NCBI GenBank assembly: GCA_963706605.1
Contig: OY970165.1
Span: 1,736,001-1,800,000 of the forward strand
From: VRUE01 sp963706605
GTDB taxonomy: Bacteria > Actinomycetota > Thermoleophilia > Solirubrobacterales > 70-9
Direction of reading: 5' to 3'
Length of the DNA: 64,000 nt
The position numbers were made by a program, and so were the translations under genes. Below, piece after piece: positions 25,068 to 34,388 of this stretch (its first letter is position 1; every line of letters starts with the position of its first letter). The notes below the pieces were generated by a model. It searched no databases. It was not told the origin of the DNA and was given only the letters and a program-made list of their open reading frames with translations.

Positions 25068-25888
25068 TCGTAGCTGTAGAAACCCGAGCCGGACTTCCGA
25101 CCGAGTTTGCCCTCGCCGGCCATCTCGACCATCAGGCCCGGCGGCTTGTGGGCCGGGTCTGAGGAGTCGGCGAAGAGGGCGTCACCGATCGCCTCGGCGA
25201 CGTCGAGCCCGACGAAGTCGAGCAGGGCGAGCGGGCCCATCGGGTGACCGGCGCCGAGCTTCATGCAGGAGTCGACCTCGCCCGCCTCCATGCCGGTCCG
25301 CTCGACCAGTCGCACCGCGTCGAAGAGGTAGGGGAAGAGGAGGCGGTTGACGACGAATCCGGCCTGGTCGGGTACCTCGACCGCGGTCTTGCCCAGAGCC
25401 GCGCACCAGGCGAGCGCCTTCTCGCGGGTCTCGTCTCCGGTGTCGGGGAAGCAGACCTCGACCAGCTTCATCCGCGGCACCGGATTGAAGACGTGGAGGC
25501 CGAAGAGGCGGCCGGGAATCTTGGCGGCGGCGGCGATCTCGGCGATGCTCAACGAGGAGGTCGTCGTGGCGAGATCGGCGTTCGGGCAGGCCTCGGCGAC
25601 GCTGCTCAGCACCTCGCCCTTGGGGCCGACCTCCTCGACCACGGCCTCGACCACGATGTCGCAATCGGCAAGGTCCTTGGGGTCGGTGGTGACCCGCAGC
25701 CGCGAGGGCTCCGCACCGTCGATCTTGGCGCAGGCCGCGACCACTTTCTCCTCCGCGCGCCAGGCAGAAGCCTCGCTGCGAGCAAGCAGGATCGTGTCGG
25801 CGGTCGTCGTGGCTACAGCAGCCAAGCCCGTAGCGATCGCGCCGCTCCCAGCTATTCCGGGCGAGTCGTATCCCTTGCTCCCGCTCAT
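25064..25888 (-). CDS. 3-hydroxyacyl-CoA (3-hydroxybutyryl-CoA) dehydrogenase
   Basis: A 274-residue protein. N-terminal Rossmann fold with G-x-G-x-x-A/G (GSGAIATGLA), then DIVVEAVVEE, ATTTSSLSIAE, LFGLHVFNPVPRMKLVEV and PDQAGFVVNRLLFPYL, which carry the catalytic His and family signature. The HPMGPLALLDFVGLD segment of the C-terminal domain is typical of the short, monofunctional enzyme. It oxidises 3-hydroxyacyl-CoA to 3-oxoacyl-CoA with NAD+. The divergent gene encodes the thiolase for the following step, and a palindromic site lies between them at 25950-25967. ATG at 25888; an upstream extension is not supported. Confidence 0.93.
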   Translation of the reverse strand: MSGSKGYDSPGIAGSGAIATGLAAVATTTADTILLARSEASAWRAEEKVVAACAKIDGAEPSRLRVTTDPKDLADCDIVVEAVVEEVGPKGEVLSSVAEACPNADLATTTSSLSIAEIAAAAKIPGRLFGLHVFNPVPRMKLVEVCFPDTGDETREKALAWCAALGKTAVEVPDQAGFVVNRLLFPYLFDAVRLVERTGMEAGEVDSCMKLGAGHPMGPLALLDFVGLDVAEAIGDALFADSSDPAHKPPGLMVEMAGEGKLGRKSGSGFYSYD

Positions 25889-25949
25889 TGAGGACGGGTT
25901 CCTATCAAGCTTCCGGGAAGCGGGGTCGTGTGCCCCGCCAGCCCCTGGC

Positions 25950-25967
25950 TGACTGACCAGTCAATCA
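25950..25967. promoter_or_regulatory. Candidate TetR-type operator, copy 1
   Basis: TGACTGACCAGTCAATCA lies between the divergent 3-hydroxyacyl-CoA dehydrogenase and thiolase genes. With flanking bases it is a 20-bp palindrome of pattern CTGAnTGACnnGTCAnTCAG. The identical 18 bases occur upstream of the acyl-CoA dehydrogenase at 39451. Half-sites of TGAnTGAC form are common for TetR-family repressors of acyl-CoA genes. Confidence 0.7.
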
Positions 25968-26007
25968 GCTACCCTTGGAAGGGATACGGCGACGAACGGA
26001 GGCTTCG

Positions 26008-27192
<1,185 letters not shown>

Positions 27193-27279
27193 CTTCGCGA
27201 TGCACTGAGGATTCGGCCGCGCGGCCGGCGGAAATCCGCTAGCCTCTTCTCTAACTTATTCGAGTAAAGGGGAGAGGTT

Positions 27280-27915
27280 GTGCATAAGCTGGCGGTTGTG
27301 CTGATCGTGGGTGTCTTTGTCATCGGCCTGCTCATCGCAGGATGCGGAGGAGGCAGCGGCAACGGCGGAAGCAGTGCGACCGGCGCAGAAGGTGCGGCAA
27401 GCACGGCTAACGCTGAAAGCGAAGGCGCGGAAAGCGAAGGCGCGGAAAGCGGTGAAAGCAGCGAAAGCGGTGAAGGCGGCGAAGAAAGCGAAGGTGGCGG
27501 GAGCACGGAAGCCGCCTCCCCCGAAAAGTCCGCATTCACCAAGAAGGCGGAAGTGATCTGCCTGAAGAACAACACCAAGACCGCCGCCGAACTCGTCCAT
27601 GCCTATAAAAAGGCCGAAGCGGAAGGCGTCAATACCGAACCCGAGGGATTGAAGCTGGAAGAAACCGTCATTCTTCCGATCCTCGTCGCCAATGCCGAAG
27701 CCCAGAAGAACGGCATCGGCTCCCTCGCGCCCCCAAGCGGGGACGAGGCGCAGATCAAAGCGATCCTCGATGCCTATCAGGCGTGGATCGACGAAGCAAA
27801 GGCGAATCCGAAAAAGACGTCCAGGGCCGGCGAAACCTACGAAAAAGCCAGGGTGCTGGCCGGCAAATACCCCCTGGTCAAATGCGGGCTGAGTCCTTTC
27901 GAAGCGGTGGGCTGA
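27280..27915 (+). CDS. Lipoprotein with low-complexity Ser/Glu/Gly spacer
   Basis: A 211-residue protein. GTG at 27280 follows GGGGAGAGG. The signal peptide ends in a LLIAGC lipobox (Cys22). Residues 23-85 are a Gly/Ser/Glu/Ala tract with repeated SEGAE words, which would act as a flexible spacer from the membrane. The rest is a helical domain with two cysteines (VICLKN and VKCGLS) that may pair. Glu is written almost only as GAA, unlike the neighbouring metabolic genes. Function unknown. The gene end lies in a short tandem repeat. Confidence 0.8.
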   Translation: MHKLAVVLIVGVFVIGLLIAGCGGGSGNGGSSATGAEGAASTANAESEGAESEGAESGESSESGEGGEESEGGGSTEAASPEKSAFTKKAEVICLKNNTKTAAELVHAYKKAEAEGVNTEPEGLKLEETVILPILVANAEAQKNGIGSLAPPSGDEAQIKAILDAYQAWIDEAKANPKKTSRAGETYEKARVLAGKYPLVKCGLSPFEAVG

Positions 27916-27927
27916 GTCCTTCCGAAG
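27886..27927. repeat. Short tandem direct repeat at the end of a lipoprotein gene
   Basis: GGGCTGAGTCCTTTCGAAG at 27886-27904 recurs at 27909-27927 with one change, a 23-bp period. The stop codon of the lipoprotein gene lies in the second copy, so the duplication probably altered or extended the C-terminus by a few residues. Confidence 0.55.
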
Positions 27928-27980
27928 TGTCTTGACCTGGTCCCCTGGCCATCCAGCCAACTCCCTATATGCTCAGTCCG

Positions 27981-29159
27981 ATGGACCTGAGCCTCTCACC
28001 GTCTGAGCGCGATTTCCGCGACGAGGTCCGGGCCTGGCTGGAGGAGAACCATCCCGGTCCGGAGCCCGAGGCGGGCCTCGAGGAGGTGATGGCCTTCCGA
28101 CGCGAGTGGCAGGGCAAGCTGCACGAGGCGGGGTGGGCCGGCATCTCCTGGCCGAAGGAGTACGGCGGCCGCGGCGCGACCCTGATCGAGCAGGCGATCT
28201 TCGTCGGCGAGGCGGCGCGGCAGGAAGCGCCGAGTCCCGCCAATGTGCTCGGCTTGGCGATGGGCGGGCCCGTCGTCATCGCCCACGGCACCGACGAGCA
28301 GAAGCAGCGCTATCTGGAGCCGATCCTCACCGCCGAGGAGATCTGGTGTCAGGGTTTCTCCGAGCCGGAGTCGGGCTCCGACCTTGCCTCGTTGAAGACC
28401 AGGGCCGTCAAGGACGGTGACGAGTGGGTCGTCACGGGGCAGAAGGTCTGGACGACCTTCGCCCAGTACGCCAAGTGGTGCATGCTCGTCGCCCGCACCG
28501 ACCCCGACGCCCCCAAGCACAAGGGGCTCACCTACTTTCTGATGGACATGGAGCAGCCCGGCGTCGAGGCCAAGCCGCTGGTCCAGATCACCGGCGAGGG
28601 CGAGTTCAACGAGGTCTTCATCGAGGAGGCGCGGATCCCCGACGCCAACGTGGTCGGGGGTGTCGGCAACGGCTGGTCGGTGGCGATCACGACGCTGATG
28701 AACGAGCGCGCCGGCCTCGCCTTCGGCGCCATCTCGCAGATCTCCAACAGCCTCAAAAAATTGACCGAGCTGGCGCAGGAAACGCGCGTCAACGGCGGCA
28801 GCGCCGCGGATGACCCGCTGCTGCGCGACCGGCTCGCCCAGCTCTACATCGAGGCCGAGACGATGCGGCTGAATGCCTACCGCGGCCTGACCAAGACGAT
28901 GCAGTCGGGGATCCCCGGGCCTGAGGGCTCGCTGGGCAAGTGGCAGTGGGCTGACATAAACCAGCGGATAGCCGAGCTGGCGCTCGACATCGAGGGCGCT
29001 TACGCGCCGCTCGACCGCGGCGCCGAGCACGCCGTCGCCAACGGTGCCTGGCAGTACAGCTTCCTGCGCTCGCGCGCCAACTCGATCGAGGGCGGCACCA
29101 CCGACATCCTCAAGAACATCATCGCCGAGCGGGTGCTCGGTCTGCCCAGGTTGAGGTGA
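27981..29159 (+). CDS. Acyl-CoA dehydrogenase
   Basis: A protein of about 392 residues with the three-part acyl-CoA dehydrogenase fold: helical N-terminus, a beta domain with WCQGFSEPESGSDLASLKT and WVVTGQKVWTTFA (FAD contact), and a helical C-terminus ending near IEGGTTDILKNIIAERVLGLPR. It oxidises acyl-CoA to 2-enoyl-CoA with FAD. The canonical catalytic Glu position near the C-terminus reads IEGGTT, as in long-chain/unusual-substrate members. It is the first gene of a probable operon with a second acyl-CoA dehydrogenase (9 bp gap), an LLM oxidoreductase and an MGMT-like gene. ATG 27981 is chosen; ATG 27969 is equally placed. Confidence 0.93.
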   Translation: MDLSLSPSERDFRDEVRAWLEENHPGPEPEAGLEEVMAFRREWQGKLHEAGWAGISWPKEYGGRGATLIEQAIFVGEAARQEAPSPANVLGLAMGGPVVIAHGTDEQKQRYLEPILTAEEIWCQGFSEPESGSDLASLKTRAVKDGDEWVVTGQKVWTTFAQYAKWCMLVARTDPDAPKHKGLTYFLMDMEQPGVEAKPLVQITGEGEFNEVFIEEARIPDANVVGGVGNGWSVAITTLMNERAGLAFGAISQISNSLKKLTELAQETRVNGGSAADDPLLRDRLAQLYIEAETMRLNAYRGLTKTMQSGIPGPEGSLGKWQWADINQRIAELALDIEGAYAPLDRGAEHAVANGAWQYSFLRSRANSIEGGTTDILKNIIAERVLGLPRLR

Positions 29160-29168
29160 TCTGAGCCC

Positions 29169-30293
29169 ATGTACTTCGACCTCACCGACGAGCAGCAGGC
29201 GATCAAGTCGACCGCCCGCGATTTCCTCGCCGCTCGCTACAAGTCCGAGCGGATCCGTGAGCTGGCCGAGAGCGAGCATGGCTTCGAGCAGTCCGACTGG
29301 GATGAGATGGCGGAGCTCGGTTGGCCCGGTCTGGCGCTGCCGGAGGAGTGGGGAGGGCAGGGCCTAGGCGTCGTCGACCTCGCCGTCCTCTTCGAGGAGA
29401 TGGGTTACGCGCTGGCTCCCTCGCCGCTGCTGACGACCACGCTCGCCGGTCTGGCGCTGTCCTTCTGCGGCTCCGATGACCAGCGCGAGCGCTACCTGCG
29501 GCCGCTGGCCGCGGGCGAGAAGCGCGGCGTTCCCGCCCTCTGGGACGCCGGCTCGGCGGCGACGCCGGGTGCTTTCACGATGGAGGCCAGGGCCGGCGGC
29601 GAGGGTGTGGTTCTCGATGGCGAGAAGGTGCTCGTCCCCGATGCTGCCTCCGCCGACTTCTTCATCGTCGCCACCACGGACGGCAAGCGCCACCTGGTGG
29701 ACAGCGGCGCAGACGGAGTGACCGTCACGGCCGAACCCTCGATCGACCTGACCCGCCGGCTCTACTCGGTGCGCTTCGAGGGTGTCCGGGTCGGGGCGGA
29801 GGACACGATGCCCGCCGAGGAGTCCGGTTACCACCCGGTCTTCCTCCGCGTCTGCGTCGCGATCGCCGCCGAGTCGACCGGGATAGCGCAGCGGACGATG
29901 GAGATGGCGGTCTCCTACGCCAAAGACCGCCAGCAGTTCGGCCGGCCGATCGGCGCGTATCAGGCGGTTTCCCACCGCTGCGCCCAGATGCTGCTCGAGA
30001 CCGAGAACGCCCGCTCCGCGGTGTACGGCGCCGCCTGGGCAGCGGACGCGGAGCCGGAGTCGCTGCCGCTGGCCGCGTCGATGGCGAAGGCCTACGCCTC
30101 CGATGCCGGCTGGCGCGTCCCCGACGCCTCGATCCAGGTGCACGGCGGGATCGGCTTCACCTGGGAGCATGACCTCCACTTCTTCCTCAAGCGCGGCAAG
30201 GCGAACGCGGCGATGTTCGGCGGCGCCCGCTGGCATCGCGACCGCGTCGCCGACCGGATCCTCGCCGAGGCGCCGGCCCCCGTGCCGGTCTGA
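29169..30293 (+). CDS. Acyl-CoA dehydrogenase (second, divergent type)
   Basis: A 374-residue acyl-CoA dehydrogenase-like protein. The N-terminal YFDLTDEQQAIKSTARDFLA and LPEEWGGQGLGVVDLAVLFEEMG are typical; the C-terminal DRQQFGRPIGAYQAVSHRCA and QVHGGIGFTWEHDLHFFLKR are well conserved. The middle beta domain is diverged, without the usual M/F-T-E-P-x-x-GSD run. Such partners commonly form heteromeric acyl-CoA dehydrogenases with the gene in front in actinobacteria (as FadE pairs in steroid side-chain breakdown). The 9-bp gap supports a complex; the substrate is not known. Confidence 0.9.
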   Translation: MYFDLTDEQQAIKSTARDFLAARYKSERIRELAESEHGFEQSDWDEMAELGWPGLALPEEWGGQGLGVVDLAVLFEEMGYALAPSPLLTTTLAGLALSFCGSDDQRERYLRPLAAGEKRGVPALWDAGSAATPGAFTMEARAGGEGVVLDGEKVLVPDAASADFFIVATTDGKRHLVDSGADGVTVTAEPSIDLTRRLYSVRFEGVRVGAEDTMPAEESGYHPVFLRVCVAIAAESTGIAQRTMEMAVSYAKDRQQFGRPIGAYQAVSHRCAQMLLETENARSAVYGAAWAADAEPESLPLAASMAKAYASDAGWRVPDASIQVHGGIGFTWEHDLHFFLKRGKANAAMFGGARWHRDRVADRILAEAPAPVPV

Positions 30294-30295
30294 GC

Positions 30296-31324
30296 GTGGG
30301 CGCTCTCGATCGCATCTCGGTCGCCGGCATCGGCGTCACCGTCGCCGACCTCGAGGCCGAAGCGAAGCGCGCCGAGGCGGCCGGCGTCGAGTGCGTCTGG
30401 GCGCCGGAGCTGTTCCGCTCCTCGGTCACCCAGGCCGCCTACCTGGCGGGGCGGACCGAGAGGATCGGCATCGCCACCGGGATCGCCTGGGCCTTCACCC
30501 GCAGTCCGTTCATCCTCGCCGTCTCCGCGCTCGACATCGACGAGATGTCAGGCGGCCGCTTCCGGCTCGGGCTCGGCTCGGGGGTCAAACGCCTCAACGA
30601 AACCTGGCACAACGCCGAGTACGGCAGGCCGGCGCCGCACCTGCGCGAGGCGATCGAGGCGACGCGGCAAATCATGCAGCAGGCCGGCAGGGGCGAGCCG
30701 ATCCGCTACGAGGGCACCTACTACGACATCGACATCAAGGGCTGGGTTCGTCCGCACCCGGCGCCGCGCGAGTCGGTGCCGATCTACACCGCCGGAGTGC
30801 AGGGCGGCATGTGCAGGATGGCCGGTGACGTCGCCGACGGCCTGATCGGCCACCCGATCCAGAGCCTGCGCTGGATCGACGAGGTCGTCGTCTCCTCCTT
30901 CGAGGAGGGACTGAGCCGCTCCGGCCGCGACCGCAAGGACTTCGACTACCTGCCGACCGTCTGCTGCGCGATCGACGACGACGAGGCGAAGGCGGTCGAG
31001 ATGGCCCGCCGCACGATCTCCTTCTACGCGACGGTCAAGACCTACATGCCGCTCTGGGAGCTGCACGGCTTCGCCGAGAACGCGGTCGCCGCCGGCGAGG
31101 CGTTCCGACGTGGCGACCTCGCCGCCGTCCCCGCCGCGATCAGCGACGAGATGGTCGACGCCTACTGTGCCGCCGGCCCGCTCGACAAGGTCCGCGCGCG
31201 GGTCGAGGCGACGGCCGAGCGCGCCGACGGACTCTTCCTCACGCCGCCGACCTACTTCATCTCGCCGGAGGAGCTGAGTGAGTACCAGAACCGTCTGATC
31301 GACGCCTTCGGCCCGGCGGTGTGA
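30296..31324 (+). CDS. LLM-class F420-dependent oxidoreductase
   Basis: A 342-residue luciferase-like TIM barrel. Signs include an ECVWAPELFRSS strand, RTERIGIATGIAWAFTRSPF, the LDIDEMSGGRFRLGLGSGVK motif typical of the F420-dependent branch, and the conserved GCW-like region at PIYTAGVQGGMCRMAGDVADGL. GTG at 30296 follows the stop of the acyl-CoA dehydrogenase by two bases. It probably oxidises or reduces an acyl-CoA-derived or alcohol substrate with coenzyme F420. The next gene overlaps it by four bases. Confidence 0.9.
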   Translation: MGALDRISVAGIGVTVADLEAEAKRAEAAGVECVWAPELFRSSVTQAAYLAGRTERIGIATGIAWAFTRSPFILAVSALDIDEMSGGRFRLGLGSGVKRLNETWHNAEYGRPAPHLREAIEATRQIMQQAGRGEPIRYEGTYYDIDIKGWVRPHPAPRESVPIYTAGVQGGMCRMAGDVADGLIGHPIQSLRWIDEVVVSSFEEGLSRSGRDRKDFDYLPTVCCAIDDDEAKAVEMARRTISFYATVKTYMPLWELHGFAENAVAAGEAFRRGDLAAVPAAISDEMVDAYCAAGPLDKVRARVEATAERADGLFLTPPTYFISPEELSEYQNRLIDAFGPAV

Positions 31325-31602
31325 CGGCCGCGAGCGAGTCTCGCGAGCTCGAAGTGCTCGCTCGCGTAAGCGAGATCCCGGCGGGTTTCGTGCGGACCTA
31401 CGGCGACGTGTCCCCCGGCTCACCGCGCTTCGCCGGAGCGGTGTTGTTCGAGTGCGACGATCCCGACCTGCCCTGGTGGCGCGTCGTTCGCGCCGACGGC
31501 TCCCTCGCCAAGGGCCAGCGGCAGCGGCGCCTGCTCGTCGCCGAGGGGGTGCCCTTCCGCGGTGACCGGGTCGATATGCAGACAGCCAGGCTCGGTCCCT
31601 AG
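31321..31602 (+). CDS. MGMT-family alkyltransferase-like protein (no catalytic Cys)
   Basis: A 93-residue protein with the fold pattern of the O6-alkylguanine-DNA alkyltransferase DNA-binding domain: IPAGFVRTYGDV, SPRFAGAVL, VVRADGSLAKGQ, LLVAEGV. The active-site PCHRV of true MGMT reads PWWRV here, with Trp in place of the alkyl-accepting Cys, as in alkyltransferase-like (ATL) proteins that flag alkylated DNA for excision repair. GTG at 31321 overlaps the LLM gene stop (GTGA). Its presence at the end of a metabolic operon is odd and may be passive. Confidence 0.82.
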   Translation: MTAASESRELEVLARVSEIPAGFVRTYGDVSPGSPRFAGAVLFECDDPDLPWWRVVRADGSLAKGQRQRRLLVAEGVPFRGDRVDMQTARLGP

Positions 31603-31622
31603 CTTGCGGCCCTTGCGGCGTG

Positions 31623-31826
31623 CTACTCGTCGCGCGGGGTGATGCGGAAGACCGAGACGACCTCGGCCTGGTGCGCCTCCGGGTGGACGACGTAGGCGCT
31701 CGGCCCGCCGCCGAACCAGCCTGAGGCTTCGTTGTTGCCGACGAAGATCCCTGGGTGGTGCTTGCCGTTGCCGTCCTCGACCCAGACCTTGTCGCCCTCC
31801 TTGAACTCCTGTGGTGCGTCGGCCAT
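31623..31826 (-). CDS. Small hydrophilic protein of unknown function
   Basis: A 67-residue protein beginning EFKEGDKVWVEDGNGKHHPG and ending in a VFRITP strand. It reads as a small beta-barrel (SH3/KOW- or Tudor-like), with the pattern of DUF-type proteins that carry an EGDKVWV start. It stands alone, convergent with the operon on the left. ATG at 31826. Function unknown. Confidence 0.65.
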   Translation of the reverse strand: MADAPQEFKEGDKVWVEDGNGKHHPGIFVGNNEASGWFGGGPSAYVVHPEAHQAEVVSVFRITPRDE

Positions 31827-31903
31827 CGCGGCAGCCTACCCGTCGGCCCGGCCCCTGTGGCTGAAACGAGGGGCCGGGCCCTGCGCCTGCCCGTCCTCAG
31901 TGA

Positions 31904-32428
31904 CTATGGGCAGACGACGATCAGGTGGAAGTCGGCGTCTTCGGGAGCGCCTTTCTCGTCTCGGGTTCGCACTTCGATCGCGTTGGCGTTGGCCGGTGAG
32001 GTGTTGGTCTGGGCGAAGCCCGCGCCCGGCGGCGTCGTCCCCGCGTTGTTGCGGTCGGCGACGTCGGCGCAGCCGCTGATGTTGACCGGGAGGGCCATGG
32101 TGACGGCGCCACCGCCCTCGCTCGCGGTGATCCCGGCGTCGCTGGCGCGGGCAAGCGCGGCGTTGCCGGCGCCGGGGGGGTTGTTGACCACGGCCCAGTA
32201 GGTGTGGGAGGCACGCCTGGCGGCAGGCACCGTGCCGAGCTTGTTGGTGTTGATCTGGAAGCCGGTCAGCGTCTTCTGCTTCAGCTTGCCGCCCCCGATC
32301 GTCTGCTTCTTGATCGCGCCGCCGTTGATGTTCTGGGCGGCGAATGCGGTTCCCGTCAATGCCACGATCAGGGCGATCACCGCGACGATCATGGCCGGCG
32401 ACGGCCGTCTGCTCCTCAGCCTCTTCAT
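31904..32428 (-). CDS. Exported protein with RRPSPAMIV leader, Thermoleophilia type
   Basis: A 174-residue exported protein. The N-terminus (KRLRSRRPSPAMIVAVIA) is a twin-charged signal peptide ending in a TAFAAQ cleavage region, and is followed by G-I-K/G-K-L repeats (GAIKKQTIGGGKLKQKTL). This leader plus lysine/glycine-rich start is seen in many exported proteins of Solirubrobacterales-type actinobacteria. The C-terminal 100 residues form a beta-rich domain with two cysteines (ISGCAD and VVCP) that may pair. Function unknown. Confidence 0.78.
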   Translation of the reverse strand: MKRLRSRRPSPAMIVAVIALIVALTGTAFAAQNINGGAIKKQTIGGGKLKQKTLTGFQINTNKLGTVPAARRASHTYWAVVNNPPGAGNAALARASDAGITASEGGGAVTMALPVNISGCADVADRNNAGTTPPGAGFAQTNTSPANANAIEVRTRDEKGAPEDADFHLIVVCP

Positions 32429-32576
32429 CTGACTACCTCCTGTTGGGGGCGTAGGCGACGGCTACCCCGACCGCCGCATGGATAACCCGCCGTCACTAGG
32501 CATTCTGCTGAGACCGGGCTTGGCTCGTACAGCGGCAGGCCGTGTTTGCTCAGTAGCTCGTGCGTGGGAGGCTCGC

Positions 32577-32927
32577 TTACACGTCCCCGAGAGAAACTAG
32601 CCCCTCACTCGGTTCAGGAAGCCCGAAGCACATCATCGCAGCAATGATGTTCATGCCGGTCGAGCCGTCGCGAATCATTCGGTCGGCGATGATCGCTTGA
32701 GTCTGGATGATTTCGTCCAAGGCATTGTTCTGGATTTCGGCGACTTCGGTTAGGCCCTGCCTGTCGGCGACCATCGGAGTCCGGCTCAAGTGATTGTCGG
32801 TATAGATGTCAAAGAAGTTGTTCGCGAAGGAATTCGAGGCATCAATAAGGATCAGCTGGACGATCCAGATCGAGTACCGCTCCCGTTCCTCGATGTTCAG
32901 CTCGTCCCACTCCTCAGTTGCTGACAA
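32577..32927 (-). CDS. C-terminal half of a split RGAVEHFY-type regulator
   Basis: A 116-residue frame that starts at a TTG inside the end of the preceding frame (14-bp overlap). It aligns with the C-terminal part of the 229-residue regulator at 33693-34382: E-x-W-x-x-L, a helix D-A-S-x-S-F/L, LS-R/W-TP-(M/L)-V-x-D-x-x-G, and a long helix LDEIIQTQAIIADRM. Alone it has no DNA-binding domain. Together with 32914-33192 it makes one full-length family member after removal of one base. Whether it is a mutation, a sequencing error or a true two-gene form cannot be decided here. Confidence 0.65.
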   Translation of the reverse strand: MSATEEWDELNIEERERYSIWIVQLILIDASNSFANNFFDIYTDNHLSRTPMVADRQGLTEVAEIQNNALDEIIQTQAIIADRMIRDGSTGMNIIAAMMCFGLPEPSEGLVSLGDV

Positions 32928-33192
32928 GCGGCCGGACTATTGCTCGGTAGACGTGCTGGATGGTCCCTCCAGCGTCCCTTTCGTCAATCAGCTCGATCAT
33001 GCCCAGCCTCAACAGCTTCCTGACGTGATGACTGACAGTGGGCGTTTTCAGTTCCAAGAGCTCGCCGATTTCCTTTGGACTGGCGGCCCGGTCCACGAGG
33101 ACGGTCAACACCTTGATCGTGTTCATGCAGGAGACGAGCAGCGCGAGCTGCTCGTTTAGCTCCTTCGTCTTGCTGCTGCTCTTCGCGGTCAC
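32914..33192 (-). CDS. ArsR-like winged-helix protein, N-terminal half of a split regulator
   Basis: A 92-residue frame with a complete ArsR-type winged helix: LVSCMNTIKVLTVLVDRAASPKEIGELLELKTPTVSHHVRKLLRLGMIELI, then a wing and HVYRAIVRPL. The last motif matches the HFYRAV start of the sensor part in the 229-residue relative, just where this frame stops. The following 116-residue frame continues that domain in the other frame. ATG at 33192. If it is a natural short protein, it would still bind DNA. Confidence 0.72.
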   Translation of the reverse strand: MTAKSSSKTKELNEQLALLVSCMNTIKVLTVLVDRAASPKEIGELLELKTPTVSHHVRKLLRLGMIELIDERDAGGTIQHVYRAIVRPLVSN

Positions 33193-33692
33193 GGTCCCCC
33201 CTTAGCGTGTTTTGATCGCAGCAACCCTAGCCGATTTGTTTCCCACCTTCTGAGTGATTAGCAGCCTTTTCCTGCTCTTAGCCGTTCGTCGTTGCTAACC
33301 GATCTAGAAAATCTGAGGATTTGCACAACTACAGGTAGAGGCGGTGCAATGCAGGTCGCCAAGGTCGAGCAAGCGATGCCGGCCATTTCGGTTCGGAAGT
33401 CCGCTTAGAGGCAAGAAGGGGCCGGCCGGCGGCTCGTCGCTTAGGTGAGTCGCCGGGCCGGCTCTCAGAGCCAAATTGAAGGAGTGGCCAGGGGAGGGTT
33501 GGTTGGCGATCTCCTGTGAGTCAATTCGCCAACCGCCCTTCTGCCGCCGCAGGCTAGTTGCTCAAGATTCTCCTGCGCAATGAGCGACAGCGGTGCTGAT
33601 ACAGGAAATTCGCTTCGTTTAGCCGTCGTTAAACGCTTAGCGTCGAGCGCCACCAATTATTCGTACCAATCAAACAACAGGGGCAGACCGAA
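33193..33692. other. 500-bp divergent intergenic region
   Basis: Lies between two divergent regulators. It contains the hairpins at 33421-33472, a GCTCAAGATT word at about 33559-33568 that also occurs upstream of the related gene at 4740, and an AT-rich leader. No protein gene was seen. A small RNA ending at the hairpins is conceivable, since no coding gene on the plus strand ends there. Confidence 0.45.
33421..33472. terminator. Two adjacent hairpins, possible terminator of an unseen transcript
   Basis: GCCGGCCGGCGGCTC (33421-33435) pairs with GAGTCGCCGGGCCGGC (33447-33462) with one bulge and one mismatch. Then GGCTC-TCA-GAGCC (33460-33472) follows, with AAATTG after it. The structures are strong but have no T-run, and they do not end a known gene. 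Confidence 0.4.
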
Positions 33693-34382
33693 ATGGCGCA
33701 CAAGAAAACAAGCGGCAAGAAGCGGAGCAAATCGGCGAAAGGGAAGCCAGCCAGAAAAAAGCAAAAACGACCCTCGGAGGAGCTGATCAATTACAAGCAG
33801 ATGAAAGCGCTATCGAAGAAAGAGCGTGTCCGCATTCTCGCCGTCCTCTGCGAGCGCGTCGCCAGTCCAAAGGAAATCTCCGACGAGCTGGACGAAGGGC
33901 TGAGCCAGGTCAGCTACCACGTAAAAGTGCTGCGGGAATGCCGCCTGATCATGCTGGATCACAAAGTCCCGGTTCGCGGGGCCGTGGAGCACTTCTACCG
34001 GGCGGTCACGCCAACCTTGATCCCCCCCGGTACCTGGCAGCACCTTCCCTCGGCCGTGCGGAAAGGCAACTCAGTGAGCATCTTGCAGCACTTTTTCGAT
34101 GACGCCTCAGCCTCGTTGGAGGCGGGAGTCTTCGATGCTCCGCCAGGCGAGTTGAGCTGGACCCCTCTCGTCCTCGACGACCTCGGCGTCGAAGAATTCG
34201 GGCAGCTTGCGCGAGACTTCCTGGAGGCTGTCTTGGAGCTTCAGGCCAATGCGAGTAAGCGGCTACCGAAGGGAACCGGCAAGGCGATGGACGCAACCTC
34301 AACGACGGTCTTCCTGGCGAGCTTTCTATCGGCCAGAAGCCCTATGGAGGGCAAGAAAGCCTCGGCGACAAAGAGGCGCTAG
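33693..34382 (+). CDS. ArsR-like regulator with RGAVEHFY domain (single unit)
   Basis: A 229-residue protein. A lysine-rich tail (1-35) is followed by a winged helix (about 36-95: MKALSKKERVRILAVL, ASPKEISDELDEGLSQVSYHVKVLRE). Next come the motif VRGAVEHFYRAV and a helical domain (about 105-215) with G-V-FD-A, LSWTPLVLDDLG and LELQANASKRL. It is the single-unit relative of the 450-residue double protein at 4740 and of the split gene at 32577-33192. It probably senses a small molecule or partner through the helical domain. ATG at 33693 has AGGGGCAG upstream. The small partner gene follows after six bases. Confidence 0.82.
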   Translation: MAHKKTSGKKRSKSAKGKPARKKQKRPSEELINYKQMKALSKKERVRILAVLCERVASPKEISDELDEGLSQVSYHVKVLRECRLIMLDHKVPVRGAVEHFYRAVTPTLIPPGTWQHLPSAVRKGNSVSILQHFFDDASASLEAGVFDAPPGELSWTPLVLDDLGVEEFGQLARDFLEAVLELQANASKRLPKGTGKAMDATSTTVFLASFLSARSPMEGKKASATKRR

Positions 34383-34388
34383 GGAGCC

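Noticed and set aside
27280..27520. Possible CRISPR or tandem-repeat array in the Ser/Glu-rich lipoprotein region
   Set aside because: The repeats are short codon-level words (SEGAE) of a flexible protein spacer, with no separate spacer sequences of equal length.
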